Origin: Alphaproteobacteria bacterium
GTDB lineage: Bacteria; Bacteroidota; Bacteroidia; Bacteroidales; FEN-979
DNA length: 64,000 nt
Assembly: GCA_009928665.1 (NCBI GenBank)
Contig: SACF01000014.1
Location: 28,846 to 92,845 of the forward strand
Direction: 5' to 3'
Below the pieces are notes generated by a model. That model did no database searches, was not told where the DNA came from, and worked only from the letters and a program-made list of their open reading frames with translations. Shown here piece by piece: positions 40,859 through 49,835 of this stretch (positions are counted from its first letter, which is position 1; each line of letters begins with the position of its first letter). The position numbers and the translations under genes were made by a program.

Positions 40859-42808
40859 ATGGTTGTCGTTAATACAACAGAACAAAAGGAGTTTCTCACC
40901 GAAAAGGTACTGAAGAATTATTCCAGTGTATTTGATAAAGCCACATCCGATCGTCTTTCGCTGATAAAAAGGGAGCGGATAGATCATCCTGTGATCTATG
41001 TCGGAATGGGTACCTGTGGCATTACCGCGGGGTCAGAAAAGACTTACGATGCGATTCAAAGGTATTGTAAGAATCACAACCCGGAGGCAGAAATCATCCG
41101 GGTCGGTTGCATTGGCATGTGTTCGTCGGAGCCACTCATGGATGTCCAGTTACCGGGAAAGACCAGGATCTCTTTCCATCATGTCACGGAGGACCTGGTG
41201 GAAGACATTCTGAACTCGGTTTTTCACCGGAGCCTCTCCACCGACCATGTTTTAGGGCAATTCAAATCGCAATCACAGGAGGTTTGGCCAAACATCCCGT
41301 TTATTGATCAACTTCCGTTTTTTGCAAAACAACACCGGATCGTAACACGTAATGCAGGGATTATTTCACCCAATAGTATTGATGATTATTTGGCTTCCGG
41401 CGGTTATAAGTCATTATATAAGACTGTGTTGAATTACACGGCCGACAAGGTATGTGATATTATCACGCAGAGTGAATTGCGTGGGCGTGGCGGAGGGGGG
41501 TATCCGACAGGAAAAAAATGGATGATGGCCCTGGGTACCGGCAGCGATCAAAAGTATTTGATATGCAATGCCGACGAAAGCGATCCGGGGGCATTCATGA
41601 ACCGTTCAATTATCGAGGGTGATCCACACAGAGTTATTGAGGGAATTGCCATTGCTTCCTATGCCATCGGTGCAAACAACGCATATATCTACCTCCGTGC
41701 CGATTATGCACAGCCACATACCTTATTGCTTAAAGCCATTGATGATGCCAGGGATTACGGATTTCTGGGTGAGAATATTTTTGGAAGTGGTTTTAATCTG
41801 AAAATCCACATCAGGCTTGGGGCCGGAGCTTTTGTTTGCGGAGAAGAGACCGCATTGATAGCAAGTCTTGAAGGCAGGCAGGGAATTCCTCAATCCAAGC
41901 CCCCATATCCTGCTGAAAAGGGGCTATTCGGCCATCCAACGGTAGTCAATAATATCGAAACTCTTGCCAATGTCCCTTCGATCCTTGAAAACGGGCCTTC
42001 GTGGTTCAAATCGACCGGGATCAGGGACAACCGGGGGACCAAAATTTTCTGCATTTCCGGGAAGGCAGTAACCACAGGCTTTGCAGAGGTACCTATCGGT
42101 TCAAAACTTTCAGATCTGGTGACCGCGATTGGTGGCGGGGTCAGGGATGGGAAAAAACTGAAAGCAGTTCAATTCGGTGGACCTTCCGGAGTCTGCATTC
42201 CTACGCAAAACCTTGATATGGAGATCAGTTATGAGTCGATGCAGGAAATCGGTTCTTCACTCGGGTTGGGTGGTTTGATCCTGTTGGACGAAGAAACCTG
42301 CATGGTCAGTCTTTCGAAATATTTCATGCAGTTCCTGCAGCATGAAAGTTGCGGAAAGTGCATTCCCTGCCGGGAAGGCACACGGAGGATGTTGCAGATC
42401 CTTGATGAGATAAGCCGCAGGCCCCGCGAAGAGAGTTCCCATGAGACCCTGGAACGTTTCAAGGGAGTTGTTGAGTTGGAGCGACTGGCTTCGGTGATCA
42501 AGGACACCTCACTCTGTGGTTTGGGCCAGAATGCCCCAAATCCTGTTATTTCTTCGTTAAAGTGGTTCCGTGAAGAGTACGAAGAGCATATTTTCGACCG
42601 AAAGTGTCAAGCTGGTGTCTGCCGGGATCTCAGGACGTTTTATATCAATGCGGACCTTTGCAACGGATGTAATCTTTGTCAGCGTAAGTGTCCCGAAAAC
42701 GCAATTATCGGGACCGTCAAATACCCGCATTTCATCATTGAGTCAAAATGTACAGGTTGCGGGATCTGTTTTGATGTTTGTAAGTTTAATGCAATCTATT
42801 TCAAGTAA
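40859..42808 (+). CDS. NuoF-like flavin subunit (HydB) of hydrogenase 3, extended form
   Basis: Flavoprotein subunit of 649 residues. An N-terminal thioredoxin-like ferredoxin domain has cysteines in GTCGITAG and GCIGMC (three in all), like the stand-alone protein at 30987. The NuoF core shows ELRGRGGGGYPTGKKW (around residue 205) and GAFVCGEETALIAS. The [4Fe-4S] site reads HESCGKCIPCREG with CGLGQ, and a C-terminal ferredoxin domain has CNGCNLCQRKC and CTGCGICFDVC. Layout resembles bifurcating HydB. It is slightly longer than HydB-2 because of an extra N-terminal stretch. Confidence 0.93.
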   Translation: MVVVNTTEQKEFLTEKVLKNYSSVFDKATSDRLSLIKRERIDHPVIYVGMGTCGITAGSEKTYDAIQRYCKNHNPEAEIIRVGCIGMCSSEPLMDVQLPGKTRISFHHVTEDLVEDILNSVFHRSLSTDHVLGQFKSQSQEVWPNIPFIDQLPFFAKQHRIVTRNAGIISPNSIDDYLASGGYKSLYKTVLNYTADKVCDIITQSELRGRGGGGYPTGKKWMMALGTGSDQKYLICNADESDPGAFMNRSIIEGDPHRVIEGIAIASYAIGANNAYIYLRADYAQPHTLLLKAIDDARDYGFLGENIFGSGFNLKIHIRLGAGAFVCGEETALIASLEGRQGIPQSKPPYPAEKGLFGHPTVVNNIETLANVPSILENGPSWFKSTGIRDNRGTKIFCISGKAVTTGFAEVPIGSKLSDLVTAIGGGVRDGKKLKAVQFGGPSGVCIPTQNLDMEISYESMQEIGSSLGLGGLILLDEETCMVSLSKYFMQFLQHESCGKCIPCREGTRRMLQILDEISRRPREESSHETLERFKGVVELERLASVIKDTSLCGLGQNAPNPVISSLKWFREEYEEHIFDRKCQAGVCRDLRTFYINADLCNGCNLCQRKCPENAIIGTVKYPHFIIESKCTGCGICFDVCKFNAIYFK

Positions 42809-42813
42809 CCGGC

Positions 42814-44532
42814 ATGCAATTCAATATTGAGATCAATAATCAGCAGGTATCGGCAAAGCGGGGCGAGACCATTAAAAATGTGCTGGATCGTATCGGGATC
42901 AATATTCCCACATTATGTTATATGAATGGTTTCTCACCTTCGGGTGGGTGCAGGATGTGTGTTGTGGAGGTTGAGGGTATGCCGGGACTTGTTCCGGCCT
43001 GTTCGCATCCGGTCAGTGAGTGGATGAAGATCAAAACCCACTCCCCAAAAGTATTAAAGGCCAGAAAAGTTATTGTAGAACTCCTTCTGGCAAGTCATCC
43101 TGACGACTGTTTGTATTGCGAGCGGAGCGGCGCGTGTCGTTTACAGGAACTGGCGGTTGAAATGGACATTCACGATCGAAAGTACCATGGAAAGCGGGAG
43201 ATTATTCCGATCGATAAAGCGTGTCCTTCGGTCATAAGAGATCCTGAGAAGTGTGTGCTTTGCGGTCGTTGTATCCGTGTGTGTGACGAGGTGATCGGGG
43301 TTTCAGCGATAGATATTGTCGGCAGGGGATCGGAAAGCAGGATAGGCACCTCGTACAACAAGGGATTGAATATGCAAACCTGTGTAAAATGCGGTCAATG
43401 TATTATGGTTTGCCCGACCGGAGCGTTGACTGAGCGGTCGTCATTGACAAGTGTATTGGAGGCGCTGAATAATCCGGAACTCTTTCCGGTGATCCAGTTC
43501 TCTCCTACCGTCCCTGCTTCGATTGCTGAGGAATTTAATCTCAAGGCCAGTAAGGATATTTTAAATATTGTCAGGGCAGCATTGAAACGGATCGGGTTCC
43601 GGCAGGTATTCGACACCTCTATGGCGGCCGATCTGCACATCATGGAAGAGGCAGCTACTTTTGTGGAGCGTCTCAATTCAAATGGTCCCTTACCCCTGCT
43701 GACCTCCTGCTGTCCCTCCTGGGTCAGGTATGTTGAAGAGCTTTACCCCTCACTTATCCCAAATCTTGCCACACCCCGGTCACCGCAACAGATCATGGGC
43801 AGGATGATCAAAAACTACATTGCCAGTTCAGCAGGGATTAAGCCTGAGAGTGTCTTTGTTGTGTCTGTTATGCCCTGTACTGCAAAAAAATATGAATCCG
43901 GACAGGATTTAGGAAAAGAGGGCTCTTACCGTTTTGTTGATGCCGTGCTTACCACCCGGGAACTGAATAAAATCATCAGGTTGCTCGGGATCGATTTCAG
44001 TGCCCTGGAGCCCGAGCCAAGCGATACTGCCTTCAGTATGCGCAGCTCGGCCGGGAATCTGTTCGGGGTTTCAGGAGGTCACCTGGAAGGACTGATGCGT
44101 ACGATACATTTTATGTTGACAGGTCAGGAGATGAGTCCCCTGAAAATCATGGAGTTGCGGGGTTTAAAGAACAGGAAAGAGGCACGGGTCAAGATCGGTA
44201 AGGTGATCTTCCCGGTTGTTGCCGTTAACGGTCTCGCTCAGATGAAACCAATAATGGATGAAATTATCTCACAAAAGAACGCCTTCAAGATCATCGAGGT
44301 TATGGCTTGTCCTTTCGGTTGTATAAATGGCGGAGGACAAAAGCTAAACCCGGATGAGAAGAATCTGAAATCGCGGATGAAAGCATTGTATGATGTGGAT
44401 GACGAAGAGATGATCAAGGTATCACATAAGAATCCGATCGTCAATGATCTGTATGATAAATTTCTTGGAAAGCCCGGGAGTGACAGAAACCGGGAGATCC
44501 TGCATGTTTCACGCAATACCGATAAGGAGTAA
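42814..44532 (+). CDS. [FeFe]-hydrogenase catalytic subunit HydA-3
   Basis: Catalytic subunit of 572 residues: [2Fe-2S] domain (cysteines in TLCYMNG, GGCRMC and PACSH), His-Cys3 site (HPDDCLYCERSGACRLQ), two [4Fe-4S] sites (CVLCGRCIRVC, CVKCGQCIMVC) and an H-cluster domain with TSCCPSW, MPCTAKKYE and MACPFGCINGGGQ, all ligands intact. The entry to the H domain (VIQFSPTVPASIAEEFNL) differs from the QTAPAVR seen in HydA-1 and HydA-2, so it is the most diverged of the three. Its stop overlaps the start of the sensor kinase (TAATG). Confidence 0.94.
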   Translation: MQFNIEINNQQVSAKRGETIKNVLDRIGINIPTLCYMNGFSPSGGCRMCVVEVEGMPGLVPACSHPVSEWMKIKTHSPKVLKARKVIVELLLASHPDDCLYCERSGACRLQELAVEMDIHDRKYHGKREIIPIDKACPSVIRDPEKCVLCGRCIRVCDEVIGVSAIDIVGRGSESRIGTSYNKGLNMQTCVKCGQCIMVCPTGALTERSSLTSVLEALNNPELFPVIQFSPTVPASIAEEFNLKASKDILNIVRAALKRIGFRQVFDTSMAADLHIMEEAATFVERLNSNGPLPLLTSCCPSWVRYVEELYPSLIPNLATPRSPQQIMGRMIKNYIASSAGIKPESVFVVSVMPCTAKKYESGQDLGKEGSYRFVDAVLTTRELNKIIRLLGIDFSALEPEPSDTAFSMRSSAGNLFGVSGGHLEGLMRTIHFMLTGQEMSPLKIMELRGLKNRKEARVKIGKVIFPVVAVNGLAQMKPIMDEIISQKNAFKIIEVMACPFGCINGGGQKLNPDEKNLKSRMKALYDVDDEEMIKVSHKNPIVNDLYDKFLGKPGSDRNREILHVSRNTDKE

Positions 44533-46514
44533 TGGGACACACCTATCACCGGCAGCTTGTTTTTACGATCAAGGATCGTTGCCGGGTATGTTTTACCTGT
44601 GTAAGGGAATGTCCGGTAAAAGCCATTAAGATCATCAATGGTCAGGCAGAGGTGTTAAACGACCGTTGTATCGGATGTGGCAACTGTGTGAGGGTTTGCA
44701 GCCAGGGAGCCAAAGTTCCCCTAAGATCGGTGGAGGCTGTAGAGAATCTGTTACAATCGGGATCGAAGATTGCCGCTTGTTTAGCGCCGAGTTTTCCGGC
44801 AGAGTTTACCGAAATCCTTGAACCCGGGCTGATGGTAGGAATGATCCGCGCGTTGGGGTTTGATTATGTCAGTGAGGTTTCGTTCGGGGCCGATCTCGTT
44901 GCGCTGCAATATGAAAAAATGATCAAAGGCAGTGGCACAGAGGGTTCGATCTCTTCGGATTGCCCTGCCATTGTTTATTTTATCCGACACTATCATCCTA
45001 ATCTGGTAAAATCACTGGCTCCCATCGTATCACCCATGCTTGCGATGACCCGGGTTATGAAAAAAAAATACGGTGAAGATCTGAAGGTGGTTTTCATCGG
45101 GCCTTGTTTTGCCAAAAAGGCCGAATCACTTGAGGTTGACGAGGTTCTAACTTATATGGAACTCCGGGAGATGTTGGTAAAACGGGGGATCACGCCTGAA
45201 AAGGTAATCCCTTCACCTTTTGACCCACCCCACAGTGGTAAGGGGTCTATTTTTCCAGTCAGCCGGGGGTTATTTTACACGGCCAACAATCAGGAATCGA
45301 TTCCAGAAGAACGGGTTATCATTGCAGAAGGACGCGAGCATTACAAGGCTGCCATCAATGAGTTTGAGGAGGGATCAATCCGCGACAAACAATTGATGCT
45401 TTTGTGTTGTGATGGTTGTATCATGGGGCCCGGAACATCACCGGGTGGCAAACGATATCTTCGGAGTGCTGCCGTTGGCGACTATGTGAAGAACAAGATC
45501 AAAAAGATCGATGAGGAATCCTGGAACAATGATATACGGGAATTTCTCGAACTCGATTTTTCACAAAGCTTTGTTCCGGAAGACAGACGGCTTTCGCCTC
45601 CCAGCGCTGATGATGTATTAGAAGCCTTGCATTCGATGGGAAAATTCTCACCGATGGATCACCTGAACTGCGGAGCTTGTGGTTATGATACCTGTGTGGA
45701 TCATGCCAGCGCCATCGTAACGGGTCTTGCCGAGTCGGAGATGTGTCTCCCTTATGCCATTGAGAAGCTGCACACCTCGATCAGTTCCCTCAACCTGACC
45801 CATGAAAAGCTCGCGAAAGCCAAGGCAGCGCTCAAACAATCGGAAAAACTGGCCCATATGGGGCAATTGTCGGCAGGTATCGCACATGAATTGAATAATC
45901 CGTTGGGTGTAATTACGATGTACAGCAACATCCTGATGGACGAAGCGCCCGATGGAGATCCTGTCCGCGAGGATTTAAAACTTATCGTTGAACAGGCTGA
46001 CCGGTGTAAAAAAATTGTCAGCGGTTTATTGAATTTCGCCAGAAAAAATCAGGTAACCCTTTCTGAGACCGATGTAATCAAATTTACCCAACACAGCCTG
46101 AACTCCATTGTTAAGCCCGATTCTGTCAACTTTCAGTTTACATCGGGTATTGAGAACCCTATCGCTTATTTGGATATTGATCAGATGATGCAGGTCTTGA
46201 CGAACCTGGAGAAAAACGCGATAGAGGCGATGCCCGAAGGGGGAACGCTGAAGGTCGGAGTGGAAGGCGATGATTCGGAAGTTACATTTATTGTTTCCGA
46301 CACGGGAATCGGAATTCCCAAGGAAAATATGGACAAGCTTTTCACTCCTTTCTTTACGACCAAAGAGATGGGAAAGGGAACCGGATTGGGACTTGCATTG
46401 ATATACGGTATTGTTAAAATGCATAAAGGGAAAATTCATGTCGATTCGGTTTCTGATCCCGCTGAAGCGCCTACCGGGACCACGTTCAGGATTACAATTC
46501 CCCGGGGAACATAG
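44532..46514 (+). CDS. Sensory H-cluster protein fused to a histidine kinase
   Basis: Single polypeptide of 660 residues. Order: two [4Fe-4S] motifs (CRVCFTCVREC, CIGCGNCVRVC), an [FeFe]-hydrogenase-type domain (about residues 70-320), a four-Cys FeS module (CGACGYDTC...C, about 380-410), a coiled linker and a full histidine kinase: H452 in AHELNNPLG, NLEKNAIEAM, DTGIGI and GTGLGLAL. H-cluster motifs are SSDCPA (D143, C144), GPCFAKK (C192) and CCDGC (C292, C296), so all four cluster ligands are present but Asp replaces the relay cysteine. No membrane segment, so it is cytoplasmic. Start overlaps the HydA-3 stop. From memory, such fusions correspond to histidine-kinase-linked sensory group C hydrogenases. 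Confidence 0.9.
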   Translation: MGHTYHRQLVFTIKDRCRVCFTCVRECPVKAIKIINGQAEVLNDRCIGCGNCVRVCSQGAKVPLRSVEAVENLLQSGSKIAACLAPSFPAEFTEILEPGLMVGMIRALGFDYVSEVSFGADLVALQYEKMIKGSGTEGSISSDCPAIVYFIRHYHPNLVKSLAPIVSPMLAMTRVMKKKYGEDLKVVFIGPCFAKKAESLEVDEVLTYMELREMLVKRGITPEKVIPSPFDPPHSGKGSIFPVSRGLFYTANNQESIPEERVIIAEGREHYKAAINEFEEGSIRDKQLMLLCCDGCIMGPGTSPGGKRYLRSAAVGDYVKNKIKKIDEESWNNDIREFLELDFSQSFVPEDRRLSPPSADDVLEALHSMGKFSPMDHLNCGACGYDTCVDHASAIVTGLAESEMCLPYAIEKLHTSISSLNLTHEKLAKAKAALKQSEKLAHMGQLSAGIAHELNNPLGVITMYSNILMDEAPDGDPVREDLKLIVEQADRCKKIVSGLLNFARKNQVTLSETDVIKFTQHSLNSIVKPDSVNFQFTSGIENPIAYLDIDQMMQVLTNLEKNAIEAMPEGGTLKVGVEGDDSEVTFIVSDTGIGIPKENMDKLFTPFFTTKEMGKGTGLGLALIYGIVKMHKGKIHVDSVSDPAEAPTGTTFRITIPRGT

Positions 46515-46621
46515 GTTGAATGAACCAGCCCGGCAAATTTGTAATCGGTTATGCAAGGAGGGCCGCACGGGAGGTGGCAGAGATAAAATGAATTTTAAAT
46601 GCTAATAAAAATTTTTACAAT

Positions 46622-47023
46622 ATGGCACCGGTAAATAAAACCATTTTAATTGTTGATGATGATCAGGATTATTTGTTTCAGCTTAAAATGAAGGTTGAAA
46701 AATTTGGGTACAAGACGATCACAGCCGACAGCCAAGAGGAAGCTGAGGAATTGCTGGAGCGGATCAAGCCTGATCTTGCGATCCTTGATCTGATGATGGA
46801 GAAGGAGGACAGCGGATTCATCCTGTGTTACCGGATGAAGAAAAAATATCCCGATGTCCCCATCATTATCGCCACGGGTGTTGCGGCTGAAACGGGGATC
46901 ATTTTTGACATTCAGGATGAGAACAACCGTAAATGGATCAAGGCTGACCGTTTCCTTGACAAAGGAATCAGGTCAGAGCTCCTGAAGATGGAGATTGAAA
47001 AGCTTTTACAGAAACCTAATTGA
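46622..47023 (+). CDS. Single-domain response regulator
   Basis: Stand-alone receiver of 133 residues: acidic residues in VDDDQD, phospho-acceptor D56 in AILDLMM, Thr in IIATGV and Lys in FLDKGI. No output domain follows. It lies 107 bases after the H-cluster histidine kinase and 105 before a receiver-kinase, and is the natural phosphate acceptor for the former. Confidence 0.88.
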   Translation: MAPVNKTILIVDDDQDYLFQLKMKVEKFGYKTITADSQEEAEELLERIKPDLAILDLMMEKEDSGFILCYRMKKKYPDVPIIIATGVAAETGIIFDIQDENNRKWIKADRFLDKGIRSELLKMEIEKLLQKPN

Positions 47024-47128
47024 AACAGCATACTACCTAAAAGAACAGTATTGGACAATCTAAATTTGAACCACATGGCAAATCACCGGTAAGGATCCCT
47101 GTCCGGAATTTTTTGGAAAAATTAAATT

Positions 47129-48262
47129 ATGGCAACATTAAAAATACTGGTAGTTGATGATGAGCCCGGCATCCGAAGCGGGGTAAGCCGGATCCTGAGA
47201 AATTTCAGGGTTGATTATCCTTTCATGGATGAGCCCTTCGATTTTGAAGTTCTCGAAGCCGCCACCGGGGAGGAAGGAATTGAGATTATTGAATCGAATC
47301 CTCCCGATATCCTGCTGCTTGATAACAAACTCCCCGGCATCCAGGGTGTTGAGGTCCTTGAATATATCAAGAAGAAGCAAATCAGCATCGTTGTGGTCAT
47401 GATCACCTCCTATGCATCGCTTGAGCTTGCGGTGAAGGCAACCAGCGACGGGGCTTATGACTTCATTCCAAAACCATTTACCCCGCAGGAGTTGAAGTCC
47501 TCGGTCGAAAACATCACGAAAAGGGTTTTTCTTAAAAAGATGACGACCCGGTTGCAGAATACCGGGAAACAGATCCGTTTTACTTTTTTATCTGTACTCT
47601 CCCACGAGCTGAAAGCGCCGTTAAATGCCATTGAAGGATATCTGAAGATGATCAAAGAGCGGCAAAACGGAACCCAGTTAGCCGATTACGACGTAATGAT
47701 CGATCGCTCCCTGGAACGGATCAAAGGGATGAGAACCCTGATCCTTGACTTGCTGGATCTTACACGCGTGGAATCGGGCAAAGCCAAACGGAACATTACA
47801 CGGGTCGATCTTGTGTCCATCGCACGTACGGCCATGGACACAATGCGGCCCTATGCCATTCAGCGCGATGTCGTATTGAATTTGCAGACCCGTGAGCCGG
47901 TTGAAATGGACGCGGACAGCGAAGAGCTGGAAATTATTTTCAACAATTTGATTTCAAATGCAATAAAATATAATCGTGATGGAGGCAGGGTTGATTGTTT
48001 GATCGAACCTAGTGACGGGAATTTGGTGATCCAGGTCACCGATACCGGTATCGGGATGACACCTGCAGAGATCGAAAAGATCTTTGATGATTTTGTCCGG
48101 ATCAAGAATGAAAAGACCAAGAATATAACCGGAACCGGGCTGGGTTTGTCGATTGTCAAGAAACTTATTGACCATTATAACGGCCGGATCGAAGTTGTGA
48201 GTAATCCGGATGCCGGCAGTACCTTCAAAGTTATTCTTCCAACTGTAAAACCATGTTCATAA
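47129..48262 (+). CDS. Receiver-histidine kinase (N-terminal REC)
   Basis: Protein of 377 residues with a receiver first (VDDEPG, D65 in LLLDNKLPG, ITSYAS, PKPFTP) and a histidine kinase after it (H159 in LSHELKAPL, NNLISNAIKYN, DTGIGM, GTGLGLSIV). There is no membrane segment and no DNA-binding domain. The order suggests that phosphorylation or partner binding at the receiver tunes the kinase. It overlaps rex by ten bases, so the two are translationally coupled. Confidence 0.9.
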   Translation: MATLKILVVDDEPGIRSGVSRILRNFRVDYPFMDEPFDFEVLEAATGEEGIEIIESNPPDILLLDNKLPGIQGVEVLEYIKKKQISIVVVMITSYASLELAVKATSDGAYDFIPKPFTPQELKSSVENITKRVFLKKMTTRLQNTGKQIRFTFLSVLSHELKAPLNAIEGYLKMIKERQNGTQLADYDVMIDRSLERIKGMRTLILDLLDLTRVESGKAKRNITRVDLVSIARTAMDTMRPYAIQRDVVLNLQTREPVEMDADSEELEIIFNNLISNAIKYNRDGGRVDCLIEPSDGNLVIQVTDTGIGMTPAEIEKIFDDFVRIKNEKTKNITGTGLGLSIVKKLIDHYNGRIEVVSNPDAGSTFKVILPTVKPCS

Positions 48263-48894
48263 GAAATTTACCCCATAAAACCGTTGAGCGCCTGAGTCAG
48301 TACCGTCGCTCCTTATTGATGACCCTTTCAAAAGAAAAAACCCATGTTTTTTCTCATGAAATTGCGCAGATGCTCCACATCACTCCTGTTCAGGTCAGAC
48401 GTGACCTGATGCTGATCGGCTACTCGGGAAACCTAAGAAAAGGTTATGACATCAAGGAGTTGATTGATCTGATTGGAAAAATCATAGATTCGGACCGGGG
48501 TCAGCGGGTTGCTGTGGTCGGGCTCGGAAATCTCGGGAAGGCAATGATCAGCTATTTTAAGGGGAAAAGATCGAAACTGGCAATCATTGCAGCCTTTGAC
48601 ATCAATCCGGAGAAGATCAACCGGATTTACGACGGGGTTGCCTGCTACCATGTAAGCCAGCTAACCGATATCATCAGGCAAAACAACATATCGATCGGAA
48701 TCATTTCGGTTCCTTCGGAGCAGGCGCCTGAAATAGCGGAGACCATGGCATTGGCCGGGATCAAGGGAATTCTTAATTTTACCCCCAAACCCCTGAATGT
48801 ACCTGCCTTTGTTTACCTTGAGGAGTATGACATGATAACCTCTCTGGAGAAAGTAGCTTTCTTTGCCAAGAAAAATGATGAACGATTTAAGTAG
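48253..48894 (+). CDS. rex: Redox-sensing transcriptional repressor Rex
   Basis: NAD(H)-responsive repressor of 213 residues. It binds its operator when NAD+ is high and releases when NADH rises. The N-terminal winged helix (HEIAQMLHITPVQVRRDL) is followed by YSGNLRKGYDI and a Rossmann domain with VVGLGNLG around residue 88 and AFDINPEKI. The C-terminal swapped helix is at the end. It is the last gene of the run HydA-3, sensor kinase, receiver, receiver-kinase, rex. Operators of the Rex form lie upstream of all hydrogenase units in the window. Confidence 0.95.
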   Translation: MFIRNLPHKTVERLSQYRRSLLMTLSKEKTHVFSHEIAQMLHITPVQVRRDLMLIGYSGNLRKGYDIKELIDLIGKIIDSDRGQRVAVVGLGNLGKAMISYFKGKRSKLAIIAAFDINPEKINRIYDGVACYHVSQLTDIIRQNNISIGIISVPSEQAPEIAETMALAGIKGILNFTPKPLNVPAFVYLEEYDMITSLEKVAFFAKKNDERFK

Positions 48895-48905
48895 AAAGGG
48901 ATTAA

Positions 48906-49835
48906 GTGAAGATTTTTCATAATTTCAATGATGTCGGGTCTATCCGGAATGCCGTTGTAACAACGGGTTCGTTCGACGGGGTTCACATCGGTCATAAAAT
49001 GATCCTCCAGCGGCTACGTAAACTAGCCATGGAGATCGACGGGGAGACGGTCCTGATCACATTTCATCCCCATCCGCGGAAAGTGCTTTATCCAGAAAGT
49101 GTTGGGCGGGATCTGTTTCTGATCAATTCACAACGCGAAAAGATTGAGTTACTCCGGAAAGCGGGTCTCGACAACCTGATCATTGTTGAATTCACGGTTG
49201 AATTTTCGAAAATCACTTCGCTTGAATTCGTGACCAATATCCTGCTTAACAAGTTGCACTCCCGGATTATTGTCATCGGTTTCAATCACCATTTCGGCCA
49301 CAACCGGGAGGGAGACTATGAAGCATTGAAAAGGCTCGGTTCGGTGAATGGTTTTGGCGTTGAGGAGATCCCGGAACAGGACATACAAAATGAATCGGTC
49401 AGTTCGACAAAGATCCGTAAAGCCTTACAGGATGGAAACATACAAAAGGCGAATGCATATCTTGACCACCAGTACATCATCATGGGCGAGGCCAGGAAAA
49501 GCAGTCAGGCACTTGAGGATATCGGGTTTCCTTGCTATTCACTCCGGATTGAGGAGGATTGCAAACTGGTTCCTCCCAATGGTGTCTACGCGGTAACAGT
49601 AGTAGGTGAAGATTGTTTTTCAAGGGCCATGTGTTTTATCCGCAAAAATGAGGCCTCCCCGCTTGACACGCTTGTTGAGGTCCATTTGCTCGAAAGTTAC
49701 GGAAGCCTGGAGGGAGCAGTCGTCACCATTTTATTTCACAAGCGGATCCGAGAGGAACGGGTAATCACAACCACCGAGGATCTCAGAAAACAACTGATTC
49801 TTGATCGCAACCAGGTTGATGAACTTATATTCTGA
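48906..49835 (+). CDS. ribF: Bifunctional riboflavin kinase/FAD synthetase
   Basis: Makes FMN and FAD from riboflavin; 309 residues. The nucleotidyltransferase domain has TTGSFDGVHIGHKMIL (around residue 20), ITFHPHPRKVL and GFNHHFGHNREGD; the C-terminal flavokinase domain shows GFPCYSLRI and PPNGVYAV. The start is GTG at 48906, eleven bases after rex. A flavin cofactor gene beside flavoprotein hydrogenase genes may be coincidence. It overlaps the next gene by one base. Confidence 0.93.
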   Translation: MKIFHNFNDVGSIRNAVVTTGSFDGVHIGHKMILQRLRKLAMEIDGETVLITFHPHPRKVLYPESVGRDLFLINSQREKIELLRKAGLDNLIIVEFTVEFSKITSLEFVTNILLNKLHSRIIVIGFNHHFGHNREGDYEALKRLGSVNGFGVEEIPEQDIQNESVSSTKIRKALQDGNIQKANAYLDHQYIIMGEARKSSQALEDIGFPCYSLRIEEDCKLVPPNGVYAVTVVGEDCFSRAMCFIRKNEASPLDTLVEVHLLESYGSLEGAVVTILFHKRIREERVITTTEDLRKQLILDRNQVDELIF

